A stretch of DNA of 64,000 bases from Megascapheus bottae (taxonomy: Eukaryota; Chordata; Mammalia; Rodentia; Geomyidae), in contig JANJXV010000013.1 of assembly GCA_024803745.1 (NCBI GenBank), positions 28,168,501-28,232,500 of the forward strand. Direction: 5' to 3'. The position numbers were made by a program, and so were the translations under genes. Each line of letters starts with the position of its first letter. Positions within the stretch are counted from its first letter, which is position 1. The notes beneath the pieces are model-generated. The model made no database searches, had not been told where the DNA came from, and saw nothing but the letters and a program-made list of their open reading frames with translations. Positions 1-9,190 of the stretch are shown piece by piece.

Positions 1-1782
1 CTTTGTCAAATGCCTTCTCCGCATCCAGAGAAATTATCATATGATTCTTTTCCTTACCTCTATTAATGTGATGTATTACATCGATTGATTTGTGAATGTT
101 AAACCAGCCTTGCATCTGTGGGATGAAGCCTACTTGACCATAGTGTATGATTTTTTAAAATTTGCTTCTGGATTTTGTTGGCTAATATTTTATTGAGGAA
201 TTTTGCATCTGTGTTCATTAGAGAGATAGGTCTGTAGTTTTCTTTTTTTGTTGGGTCTTTCCCTGGTTTGGGGATGAGAGTTTGGTTTCTTTTTCTCTGA
301 AGAGTTTCAAGAGTATTGATGTGACTGCATCTTTAAACGTCTTGTAGAATACCGCAGTGAAACCATCTGGACCTGGGCTCTTTTTGCTTGGCATTTCCCT
401 GATTGCTTCCACAATTTCATTGTAAGAGATTGGTTTGTTCAATTTGTTGACCTCATCGTTGTTCAGTGTGGGTAGCGTATATTTATTGAAGAATTCATCC
501 ATTTCTACTAGATTTTCTTGTTTCTTTGAATATAGTCCCTGGTAGTACTTATTCATTATGGACTGAATTTCTTGGGAATCAGTTGTGATTATTCCCGTGG
601 GGTCTCTAATCTTATTTATTTGAGTCTCCCCTCTCCTTTTTTGATTAATCATGCCAGGGGTCTGTCTATTTTGTTGACTCTTTCAGAGAAGCAACTTTTT
701 GATTTATCAATTTCTTGTATAGTAGATCTTATTTCAATCTCTGATATTTCTGATTTTATTTTTGTTATTTCTGTTCTTCTAGTTGTTTTAGAATTAACTT
801 TTTCCTGCTCCTCTAGGTGTTTCAGGTTCTTTTTTAGGTTATTTACATGCTCTTCTTCTGTCTTTTTGATATGCGCGCTTGTTGCGATGAATTTGCCTCT
901 TAGAACTTCCTTTGCTGTGTCCCATAAGTTCCTTTGTGAAGTTTCTTGATTGTCACTACATTCAAAGAAGTTTTTAATTTCTTTTCTGATGTGATCTGTT
1001 AGCCAGGAGTTATTCAGAAGTGTGTTGTTCAGCTTCCAAGTGATTGAATGTTTTTTGACTTTGACTGCATTGTTCAGAATTAGTCTGACTCCACTGTGGT
1101 CGGATACAATGCATGGGATTATATCAGTCCTCTTGTATCTGCTTAAGTTTTCTGTATGAACTATTATATGATCAATTTTGGAGTGTGTCCCATGTGCTGC
1201 TGAGAAAAATGTAAAAAGGTTCGCTGATGGGTGAAAGACTCTGTGTATATCTGTTAAGCCTAGCTGGGCTATGGTGTCATTTAAGTTGATGGTGTCTTTG
1301 TTTGACTTTTGTTGAGGTGACCTGTCATTTGTTGAGAGTGTTGTATTGAGGTCTCCCACTATGATTGTGTTTGGGTCTATCTTGTTCTGTAGTTCTAAGA
1401 GAGTTTGTTTGAAGAATTTGGGTGCTCCCGTGTTGGGGAATAAATGTTAATAACTGTAATATTATGGACATGGATTGTACCCTTTACTAATATATAATGG
1501 CTGTCTCTATCTTTATGTACTGATTTTACTGAGAAGTTAATTTTGTCGATGATTAAGATTGCTACTCCTGCTTTTTTGCCTGGTGCATTGCAATGGAAAA
1601 TTTGTTTCCATCCTTTCACTTGGAATTTGTTTCTGTCTTTGGCTGTGAGGTGGGACACTTGTGCAACATATGGATGGGTGGTGTTTCTTAATCCAGTCTG
1701 CTACTCTGTGTCTTTTGATTGGATTGTCCAGCCCGTTCACATTTAGGGAAATTATGGAGAAGTGGTGAGTGTTCATTGTCAT
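1..1782 (-). pseudogene. L1 ORF2 N-terminal part: endonuclease plus start of reverse transcriptase (broken)
   Basis: The start at 1782 reads MTMNTHHFSIISLNVNGLDNP, the usual ORF2 beginning with the APE-like endonuclease Asn motif. The frame then shifts near 1655: the usual QETHLTAKDR stretch is read in another frame, and the Glu codon of QET is changed to Val, so a catalytic position is lost. The frame at 1658-1395 carries AKDRNKFQVKGW and INIYSPT. The frame at 1359-649 carries MGDLNTTLS and VSDHSGV. The frame at 652-218 carries the RT motif [27 protein letters not shown], which includes RT palm motif A, lies at the very edge. In an intact element the product nicks target DNA and copies L1 RNA at the nick (target-primed reverse transcription). 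At least three frame changes make this a pseudogene. Confidence 0.92.
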
Positions 1783-1897
1783 TACTTATTTTTACTTCTA
1801 AGTTTCTTTCCCCTTTTGTGGTTAGTGAATTATAGATATTTGCTTCTTGATGGGGGTTCTTGATGTTCTACAATTTGTTCTCAATTAATTAATATTT

Positions 1898-2726
1898 TTA
1901 TAACGCTGGTTTAGTGTGCACGTATTCATAAAGCTTCTCTTTAGAGTGAAATATTCTTGTTTCTCCCTCAAATGTAAATGCTAGTTTTGCTGGATATATC
2001 AGTCTGGGTTGGCAGTTGATGGTCTTCAAGACATCAGTGATGTTTTCCCAAGCTTTTCTTGCATTTAGGGTTTGTGTGGAGAGATCTGCTGTAATTCAAA
2101 TTTTTTGTAGTATAGCTCTTTGTTTTTGCAGCATTTAAGATCAATTCCTTGGTATTCAGGTCTAGTGTCTTTACTATGATATGTCTAGATGAGTTCCTTC
2201 TAGGATCTTGCCTGTTTGGTGTCCTGAAACCTTCAATAATGTGAGTATTTTCCCTTTTGAGGTTGGGGAAGTTCTCTGCTATGATTTTGTTGAATATGGG
2301 TTGCATTCCTTTGTCCTGAAATCCGGCCCCTCTTCAATCCCTACTATATGAAAGTCAGACTTCTTTGCTGCATCTGCCAGGTCCTAGAGTTCTCTCTGGT
2401 GGATTCTGACTAATCTTTCCATGGTGGTATTCTTTGTTCCAGCTCTTGATTTTATCTTCCGTTTATGATGTTCTATTCTCCATTTCAGTCAATCTGCTCC
2501 TTAATGCCTCTATTTTATCTTAAGGTGTGGACACTGAGCTGATCATTTCTGCTGAGAAGGTATTGAACTTTTTTTCCACTTCTCTTTTGAATTTGAAGAG
2601 TTCCTTGGAAATTTCTTGCTTGTGTTTTTGGAATTCAGCCTTCATTTCCAAAATCAGCTCCTTGATTTGAGTCATATTTCATGTCTCTTCAGGTGTCATT
2701 TCTTGGGATGGTGACATCTCTCTCAT
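1898..2726 (-). pseudogene. L1 ORF1 (RNA-binding, nucleic-acid chaperone protein), broken
   Basis: The likely start is the ATG at 2726 (MREMSPSQEM). Lysine- and glutamate-rich sequence follows (IKELILEMKAEFQKHKQEISKEL), as expected for the ORF1p coiled coil. The C-terminal RNA-binding region is readable at 2306-2034 (IIEGFRTPNRQDPRRNSSRHIIVKTL) and, in a shifted frame, at about 2060-1898 (DVLKTINCQPRLIYPAKLAF ... EKLYEYVHTKPAL, then TAA at 1900-1898). An early TGA follows the first 16 or so codons, and there is a frameshift near 2050-2090. The total span of about 276 codons is somewhat shorter than typical mammalian ORF1p, because of decay or a later real start. In a live L1 this protein coats L1 RNA as trimers. 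Confidence 0.85.
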
Positions 2727-4178
2727 CCCTTCTTGTTTCCCTTTGGGCTTTGTGTGTCACTTTGATTATTTATGTGTGTCTTAATTCGTCTTTGTGCTCT
2801 TCTAGGCATCAGGAACTGTTGTTGTAGGTTTGCTCTGTGGTTGGTAGGTGGCGATCTTTACTTGGATTGGGACCGGTGGTTCTGGGAATCTGTGTATACC
2901 TGTGGTTCTCAGCCAAATTGATTCCACTGCTGACTAGGTCAGTTTTCAGTTTTTGCAGTTGTTCGGCCTGTTCCCAGGCCAATCAGTGGCCTGACAGTGG
3001 GCCATGGGATGGGTCTGCCTGCTTCAGTCTCAGCACGCTGGGCAGATGGTTGGTTTTCCTGTGCGGGTTTCCAGGAGCAGGCCCCCTGCCAAGTGTCTGG
3101 GGTTTAAGAGCTTCCAGGGGCTCTAAGGTAGGCCAGCTGGTGTCCGCTCTGTTCCCAAGGGTGGGGCCCAGCCGAGGATGTGGGCTCCAAGGGCAGAGCC
3201 GTGCCTTTCTGATTCTCAGAAGGCAAGCTTGTCTACTGGTCTGCCCTTCTGTTCCCTGCTGTGTTTCCGCTGCTTTGGCCAAGAGTCTGTGACTGCGTGG
3301 GGCCACTTGGTGCTGTCTTGCTAGGGATTCCCAGCTGGAGGGTGCCCAGCTCAAGATTTGAGTGGGACAGATGCTAGATCCAAGACTCCTGCACACCCCA
3401 CACGCTGTTGTAAGGTGGGGTCTCAGGGCCCCCCACTCTCCAGACCCAGTGTCCTGGGAGAGAAACCTGTTGGGTGGGTGAGCTGGGACATCTCTGCCCC
3501 CTTTGGTGGTGTGCTGGGTCTTAGTGCCTGCCTGCCTGTCAGTCTCCAGTCAGTGGCCTGGGGGAGGGGGCTGTTGAGGGAAGGTGCAGGATTCTGAATT
3601 CCTTGCCCCATGCACTTTCTCGGGCGGGCTGGAAGGGTCTGAGTTATGTTCTATAGCTTGCCACCAGCTCTGCCTTCCCGATGGGTTTGGGGACCCTCTG
3701 GGCCTCCTGCTTGGCTACCTGCTGTGCTACTCACTCCTCTGTGTTTGGCTGTGAGCTGTTCCTGGGTGTTGGAGAATCATTCACTCCCCTGGGATCTCAG
3801 CTGCCAGCTGTGCTCTGCATCTGGGTTCCACTACTTGCTGGCCTTGTCTATGCTGGTTCCTGAGTCTGGCTTCTGCTGCTTGCTGGCCAGGTCTATTCTG
3901 GTTTCTATGGTGGTCCTGGTCGGCCAGGTGCCCTCTGCCATGGCTTTCCCAGCTTGGAACGAGGGGTTGGGGAGGGGTCCTTGCGTTCCGAATTCTTTGA
4001 GAAAGTTGGAGGTAAGCTTTATCTGGATTTCTTTTCTGGTTTGAGTCCTTCTCCGTTGCTTCTTGAGTTTGTGGTTGTGGATTTCTTTAGGTAGTTGGCT
4101 TGTGGGATTCCCTGGTTCTCTCTTTTTGTGGGAGAGAGTTAGGCAGTGTCCCTATTGTCTCAGCGCCATCTTCTGACC
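2727..4178 (-). promoter_or_regulatory. L1 5' UTR with internal promoter; YY1-type motif at the 5' end
   Basis: This is about 1.45 kb of GC-rich, CpG-containing sequence in an otherwise AT-rich window, immediately upstream of ORF1 on the minus strand. The first bases of the element read AAGATGGCGCTGAGACAATA (minus strand; motif at 4163-4172). In human L1 a YY1 site with the core AAGATGG lies within the first 20 or so bases and sets the RNA start, so placement and sequence both fit. A partly repeated segment lies at about 3822-3910. Several open frames occur on both strands (for example 2837-3292 plus, 3646-4044 plus, 3396-2983 minus); high GC alone makes stops rare, so they are not called as genes. 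No multi-copy monomer array of the mouse type is seen. Confidence 0.75.
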
Positions 4179-4660
4179 TTATCTGCAGTTTTACATTGAG
4201 AGCTACATACAGAGTTGCCCCAACTCATGAGAACTAGGAAGCTTAAGAATAATTTATACCACAAGAAAAGATCCAATTGTAAATTGGGGGCAGGAGGTTG
4301 CATGAACAAGCTACCTCCACTCAGAAACTGAACACAATAATATAAACTCTCAGAGTGGGAATGTTTTGCTTTTCATCTCCTTTCCATCTAAAGTGAACTT
4401 CAAATATCCATGATTCCCATTTATAGTCATACCTAAGTCATCTTTGCTCTTGATGTCCTCTTTTAAAATATTTCTGTAAGATAATTTCTTGTCACATGAC
4501 AACACTTAGCAATACTGCATATCGATGTCCCTTATGGTACTGAAACTAGGTTTTCCAGTCCCATCCTAGTATTTGGCTGATTGTGTATCCATCCTCAAGC
4601 TTGTTCTCGAAGCCAAAGCATTAAAGAACTCCTATAACCCTGATAAAGAGCTTTATGTCA
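4179..4660. other. Left flank, no recognised element
   Basis: AT-rich sequence between the 5' end of the large L1 and a short L1 3' UTR piece. No coding frame, SINE or simple repeat was recognised. Confidence 0.5.
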
Positions 4661-4940
4661 TGTGATTGTTGTCCTTAATGTACTATGTTATTTCTCTTCT
4701 TTTTTGTTGCCCTTTGTTAAATCTCACATTGATACAGTATCTGACTTTGTTGCCTGGCTTATTGTATATATGTTTATTTGAAATAAGAAAGGGAATAGGG
4801 GGGGAAACAAGATGATTGGGTGGGGATGGGGGAAGGAAGTGGGGACAAAAACATGAGAAAGGTTATCAAATCAATGTGTGAGAAGTAATGTGCCCACTAC
4901 CTGGTGAATATAACTGTAACCTCTCTATACATTACAAAAA
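4661..4940 (+). mobile_element. L1 3' UTR fragment, strongly 5'-truncated
   Basis: The segment starts TGATTGTTGTCCTTAATGTA and continues with TTATTTGAAAT, a G-rich run (GGGATAGGGGGGGAAACAAG) and the terminal CCTCTATACATTACAAAAAA. The same order is seen in the 3' UTRs at 52811-53090 and 56688-56960. It contains only 3' UTR, so reverse transcription stopped before ORF2. The G-rich tract is a regular feature of mammalian L1 3' UTRs. Confidence 0.8.
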
Positions 4941-5254
4941 AGGGCTCAAAGGTATTAGGGTCCATAGAGATATAGGTGCCTTTTTAATAACAATTCTAGA
5001 ATTTGAGAGATTATTTTTTAAAGAGGCAGAATGACATGCCAAGGAATTAATAGAATTTTATACTGGAGACTAAAGTCGATCTTTAATCATGTACTGCTCA
5101 GGCAGTTGGGGGCTATTAATTTAATTACACTTATCCTTGGTTTCTCTTATGTAAAGAGAAGGGCAGGGATTCTAGTTCAGTCTCCTGTGAATTATCTGAA
5201 TTACAGAGCAACAAATGTTTATACACTATAAAAAGCTTCTCCTAGCTAACTGCA
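4941..5254. other. No recognised element
   Basis: AT-rich sequence. A 66-codon open frame at 5031-5231 has no recognisable motif and is best treated as chance. Confidence 0.4.
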
Positions 5255-5480
5255 AAACTGCTTGGTATAGTCAGTTAAGTATACCAATTGTCAATTGTAC
5301 CAGTTAGGTTTGAATCCCAACTTCGCAATTCTCTAGTCTCCATTAACTTCTCTTAAGCTGTAAGATATGGATAATACAAGCCTGCCATGAAACTATCATG
5401 GGAATTAAATATATTTGCACATAGCACTTAGGACAATTACAGAAAATAAGCAGCAAGCAAATGTAAGTATAAGTTAATTA
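5255..5480 (-). mobile_element. MIR SINE (ancient), antisense
   Basis: The plus strand shows the complement-side layout of MIR: GGTTTGAATCCCAAC, then a TTAACTTCTCTTAAGC block, GTAAGATATGGATAATACAAG, ATGGGAATTAAAT and TTTGCACATAGCACTTAGGA. These match the MIR order (gaatcc ... acttaac ... taaaatggggataata ... gattaaat ... agcgcttagcaca). It is heavily diverged, as expected for an element older than the placental radiation. Confidence 0.7.
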
Positions 5481-6775
5481 TTAGTACTTTAGGAAATAAA
5501 AGAATATTTATATAGTTTTTCTCCCACTGGTATTCAAATCTGAATTTAGGACTTCAGTGGCTACGCATGTTCTTCACCATTGGAACTAAACAAAGAACCA
5601 ATCCTTTTTGCTTGTCTTTAGATAGTTGTTTGTTTGTTTTTCTTTTTTTGTTTTGCTGATAGTGGAGTTTGAACTTTAAGCTTTGTGTAAGTGATCTACT
5701 ACTTGAGCCAGATCTTAGCCCTTTAGTCTCAGAATATTTTCCCGCTCTGGGCTGGACGCCAAGCCCAGTCCTCTTGGTCTTCCTTGTACCTATGGAAGGG
5801 TAGGTTTTAGGAGATTTTGCTCCTACTGTTGCCAGTGTTGTCTAAAATAAATTTACAGTGCATAGACTCATCTAAAACCCACTATACTGTAATGAGAAAA
5901 ATACCCTGAAACACCACTCATGGCTTAGTCCTCTATCTGCTGGAGTCATGAGAAGGAAGGTCTAGAAATGCAAAATGTTACACAATTGCTTCCAGTCAAC
6001 AGCCACATATTTAGTGACAGAATTCTACAAAAGAAGATGAAGTGGTTAGGATGATGTCTTTCAGTAATGCTTTAAACCAACAGAGAATGGTCCTTTTACA
6101 ATGTGTGGAAAATATTTCTGGCTATCTGGCTTACCCATGACCTGGTGGGAGGTCTTCTGTAGTCTTGATCACCAAAACATCTCTGTTTTCGTGCGTCTGT
6201 GTGGTAGATTGGAGCTACAATGGTCAGACCAGTTCGATGGGAATCTAAAAAATGATTGATGCTTTTATGTTATATAAATGACACAAACATATCACAAGCT
6301 ATTCTTTTGGAAGTTTCCACGTGAATCACAGTATAAGCCATCCATTTCTAGCAGCTGGAATTGAATCCCAGAACTCTTTTAGTTAGAAGGCAGAATTCCT
6401 TTTTTCACAGGCACTTTTAGATGTAGGCGTGCATGAGGCTGACATTCAATTACAAATGTATAATTGACATTTAAATGACAAATGTATAAATGTTCGAAGA
6501 ATTTTTGAGATGAACATAAAAATAATCTGTTTTCTCAGACAATGATATCTCACAGTATTTTGCTTGGAGAATTGCAAGACTAATGACCAGCACCAAACTA
6601 TCGGGTCCATCATCACTGTCCTGTTGGGCAGTACTCTACAAAATCAGCTGGTCCTTTATATGTCCACAACCTGAAGTGTACATCTGTAATCTAGGCATGT
6701 TTTGGAATGTTATATTAAGATATTCTGCATATTAAAAAATACTTTTTGAAAAAGAAAAATATACTTTTTAACTGG
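5481..6775. other. Mostly unrecognised sequence with one decayed SINE-like patch
   Basis: At about 5655-5725 the words GTTTGAACTTTAAGC, CTACTACTTGAGCCAG and CTTAGCCC resemble a very worn antisense Geo-type SINE right half. The rest is unique AT-rich DNA with no convincing exon. Confidence 0.35.
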
Positions 6776-7020
6776 ATGCTGGTGGCTCACACCTATAATC
6801 CTAGCTACTCAGGAGGCTGAGATCTGGGGATCATGGGGTTCAAAACCAGCCTACACATGAAAGTCTTATCTGGAGACTCTTGTCTCCAATTAATCGCTGG
6901 AAATTGAACGTGGTGCTGTGGCTCAAATGGTAAAGCACTAGCCTTGAGTTGAAGAGTTCAGGTACAGTGCCCAGGCCCAGAGTTCAAGCTCCACGACTGA
7001 CCAAAAAGAAAAAGATTAAA
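6776..7020 (+). mobile_element. Composite SINE: 7SL-derived left half plus Geo-type right half
   Basis: The left half, GGTGGCTCACACCTATAATC ... CTACTCAGGAGGCTGAGATC, is the 5' domain of 7SL RNA as seen in B1 and Alu. After GAGACTCTTGTCTCCAATTAATC comes the right half, GTGCTGTGGCTCAAATGGTA ... GAGTTCAAGCTCC, with an A-rich tail. The word TTGAGTTGAAGAGTTCAGG marks the right-half subtype that travels with the 7SL left half in this window. Confidence 0.8.
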
Positions 7021-7035
7021 AGAAAAAAATGGAAA

Positions 7036-7117
7036 GAAAATGTACTTCTTGCCTGACTTATATAACTATAACCCCTCTGTTTTTGACATTTTCTTAATAA
7101 TAATAATAATAATAATA
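7036..7117 (+). mobile_element. Very short L1 3' tail ending in (TAA)n
   Basis: AAAATGTACTTCTTGCCTGA ... AACTATAACCCCTCTGTTTT followed by (TAA)n matches the terminal part of the older L1 3' ends at 10700-10775 and 15225-15270 (ctcattacctgacttatgcaac, aaccCCTCTgtat). Only about 60 bp of element is present. The A-rich microsatellite probably grew from its poly(A) tail. Confidence 0.6.
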
Positions 7118-7572
7118 GAACACAGACAAAACTCAAAGATGTTAGAACTTTCTACAATAAAGCTTATACAAAACCAAAGAAAGAAGTTGTACAAGACGGC
7201 GAATATAGAAATTCCTTCCATGTATATGGATTGGCAAAATAAATATAGTAAAATGATCCTGTTACTGTAAGTGTTGTAAAAATTCAGCATAATCCTCAAA
7301 TTCCCAATGGGATTCTTCAGAGAAATATTTCATATGGTAACACAAATGATTTTGAGTAGCCAAAGTATTCTGGAGCAGAAAGAGCAATTCTGGCTCCAAA
7401 TTATATTACAAGTCATAGTAAGAAAAAAAATGTACTCTACAGGAGCAAAATCAGGCACAAGGTCAATAGTAAAATAAAAGATCAAGAAATAAGTACAGGA
7501 AGTTACATATATCTGAATTTTTTGACCAAAGTGCTAAAATACACACTGGAAAAATGACAACCTTTTTTTTTT

Positions 7573-7576
<4 letters not shown>
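7118..7576. other. No recognised element
   Basis: AT-rich unique sequence. The 76- and 77-codon open frames overlapping on both strands at 7040-7299 fall across the L1 tail and show no protein-like motif. Confidence 0.4.

Positions 7577-7618
<42 letters not shown>
7577..7618. repeat. (TG)n microsatellite
   Basis: Twenty-one TG units after a T run. It sits at the 3' (poly-A) side of the antisense SINE piece that follows, so it may have grown from a SINE tail. Confidence 0.95.
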
Positions 7619-7619
<1 letters not shown>

Positions 7620-7745
7620 ACAGGCATAGGGGGAGGAGGTGGTTGTGGAACTTGAAATCAGGGTGTGGGTGCTGTCCCTGAGCTTTTTTGCTCAAAGCCA
7701 GTACTCTACTACTTTGAGTCACAGCTCCACTTTGAGCTATTGAAT
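7619..7745 (-). mobile_element. Geo-type SINE right half, antisense
   Basis: GGAACTTGAAATCAGGGTGT ... GTGCTGTCCCTGAGCTTTTTTGCTCAAAGC ... GTACTCTACTACTTTGAGTCACAGC is the complement of the shared SINE right half. The left monomer is missing or unrecognisable. Confidence 0.7.
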
Positions 7746-7759
7746 GGTTACTTAGAAAG

Positions 7760-7985
7760 AGTAGTATCAAGTAATTACCCTCTCCCTTTTTTTTCTCCCA
7801 TTCCCCACCCCAGTGCCCCTTCTCTCAAGCTGTGAAATTCATTCTTAATATAATGTCGGTCTTGAGAGTATCATTGTTACATTGATTCACCCTTTGTCCT
7901 TAGTCTTTTGTTCAAGAATTAAACTCTCTACCTCATACATGTAACTGCAATCCCTCTGTATAACACCTTGACAATAAAATTAAAT
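7760..7985. mobile_element. Two old L1 3'-end pieces of opposite orientation
   Basis: Bases 7760-7890 (CTCAAGCTGTGAAATTCATT, then TGTTACATTGATTCACCCTTTG) parallel the antisense old-L1 3' ends at 34.2, 43.4 and 53.5 kb. Bases 7905-7985 (TACATGTAACTGCAATCCCTCTG, ACAATAAAATT) parallel the plus-strand L1 terminus seen at 10735-10775. They may be one old insertion with an inversion or two separate ones. Confidence 0.45.
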
Positions 7986-8034
7986 TGAAAAATACATTTT
8001 ATAAAAAGAAAAGAAAATCTCATAGACTTCCCTG

Positions 8035-8092
8035 TCTAAAAGCCTCCTGAGTTGTTAGTATTACAGATATGAGCCACTGGTGCTAGGCCATT
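8035..8092 (-). mobile_element. 7SL-type SINE left-end fragment, antisense
   Basis: AGCCTCCTGAGTTGTTAGTATTACAGATATGAGCCACTGGTGCTAGG is the complement of the composite SINE 5' end (CCTGTAATCCTAGCTACTCAGGAGGC). Confidence 0.6.
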
Positions 8093-8102
8093 CTTTTTCT
8101 TC

Positions 8103-8176
8103 CAACTTTCCTTTCCTTCCTTCCTTTCTTCCTTCCTTCCTTTCTTCCTTCTTTTCTCCCTCCCTCCCTTCCCTCC
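8103..8176. repeat. (TTCC)n pyrimidine microsatellite
   Basis: Imperfect TTCC and TTTC units grading into CCCTC units. This is a polypyrimidine strand that could adopt triplex structure. No gene is nearby. Confidence 0.9.
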
Positions 8177-8439
8177 CCTCTTCAAGTGGGGCTGGGGCAA
8201 TTAGATATCCATATGCAGAAGACTGAAACTAAATCTCCATCTCTTATATTATACAACGATCAATTCAAAATTGATGAAAACTTTCAGTGAACCACCATTA
8301 CACACTGAATGCCAGCCAGTCTTCCCAGAAGGAATTATAAAGCTAACAAGTGTCTTCTCCTATCGTTCTCTCATTTTACCCATTTAATGGATTCAGACAC
8401 TCGGATTCTACTCTTTGGGTACCTCAGGCACATTTTTGT

Positions 8440-8790
8440 TCAGTTATTGCTAAAGTGGGTCTTTTTGACTGGAATGCTTTTCCTCAGGTATCTTCACAAC
8501 TGATTCCCTTTCCTAAGTCTTTGCTTAGATATCATCAAGTGTTTAAAATTAATCTATACCCTCCCAACATGCTTCTTTTTCTTCTTTATGTTGTCTCCCT
8601 CTGACATTTGTTACCTCCAGTACACAATACGGTTTACTCATATACTTTTCTTTTTATATATCTCTGTCAGAATGTCTACTCCACAGATGAAGGTCTTTGG
8701 GGGCCCTTTGTGCATTACTCTATCTTCAATGCTTAGAGAAGTGAGAGTTCCCTAGTGGCTATACTAAAAATGCTAATTGAATGGATGACA
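8440..8790 (+). mobile_element. L2 LINE 3' end (ancient)
   Basis: The familiar L2 3' order is present: GACTGGAATGCTTTTCCTCAGGTAT, AGTCTTTGCTTAGATATCA, CTCTGACATTTGTTACC, AGAATGTCTACTCCACAGATGAAGGTC, then GCTAATTGAATGGATGA at the end. In L2 these correspond to cctggaatgctcttccccag, tctctgctcaaatgtcacc, agaatgtaagctccatgagggc and ttgttgaatgaatga. Open frames at 8309-8604 lie in this repeat and are not genes. Confidence 0.8.
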
Positions 8791-9074
8791 AATTATCTAA
8801 AAAACAGCTACTACTTTATCAATTATTACATGTGTTTCTAAGAACATTGAATATTCTGGTTTTATATTTTCAATCCTTATCATAAAGCATAGAGCATATA
8901 TTACAGTAAACCATCAATAGCAATTGGATAAGAAGTGTGAAGAATGCTTAATTTAAGAAGTTTAGTTACTACATAGAAACATCTCACTAAGGTATGACTG
9001 GTCCCAAATCAGGTGGGTGAGAAAAAGGGAAGAAACAAACATTTGATAAAGACTTGCTCTCTGACTTGTATACA
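8791..9074. other. No recognised element
   Basis: AT-rich spacer between L2 and MIR remnants. Confidence 0.4.
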
Positions 9075-9190
9075 TTTTTTAAATAACTACAGTATAGGAA
9101 TTATCCATGTCTAGAGCACAAGTGAGAGAACTCAGAATGCAAGAATCAAGTGCCTTGTCTATAGTCACACATCTAGATGGTAAACCCTTC
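9075..9190 (+). mobile_element. Probable MIR SINE core, sense
   Basis: GGAATTATCCATGTCTAGAG ... GTGAGAGAACTCAGAATGCAAG ... CAAGTGCCTTGTCTATAGTCACACATCTAGATGGTAA follows the MIR 3' order (attatccccattttacag ... gaaactgaggcacagag ... gtaacttgcccaaggtcacacagctagtaa). Confidence 0.5.

Larger units (their letters stand above)
1..4178 (-). mobile_element. L1 (LINE-1) retrotransposon, 5' end complete, 3' part beyond the window
   Basis: On the minus strand the order is a GC-rich 5' UTR (about 4178-2727), ORF1 (about 2726-1898), a short spacer and ORF2 from 1782 to the window edge. The copy stops in the reverse transcriptase domain because the window ends there, not through 5' truncation. Most genomic L1 copies lack the 5' UTR, so this is one of the minority that inserted at or near full length. 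Both ORFs carry stops and frameshifts, so it is no longer autonomous. The 3' end, poly(A) tail and TSD cannot be seen. Family identity rests on ORF2 motifs ([36 protein letters not shown]). Confidence 0.93.

Noticed and set aside
572..949. 125-codon plus-strand frame
   Set aside because: It is the complement of L1 ORF2; no independent protein features.
218..1782. Series of minus-strand frames (144, 236, 87 and 81 codons) as host genes
   Set aside because: They join into L1 ORF2 endonuclease and reverse transcriptase with frameshifts; they belong to a decayed retrotransposon.
3646..4044. 132-codon plus-strand frame with hydrophobic repeats
   Set aside because: It lies in the GC-rich L1 5' UTR; stops are rare there by composition and the repeats reflect a DNA duplication.
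4661..4950. TSD for the short L1 3' UTR piece (AAAGAGCT before, AAAGGGCT after)
   Set aside because: Only eight bases with a mismatch in A-rich context; too weak to claim.
8309..8604. Frames of 64 and 84 codons
   Set aside because: They coincide with an ancient L2 3' end, which is noncoding.
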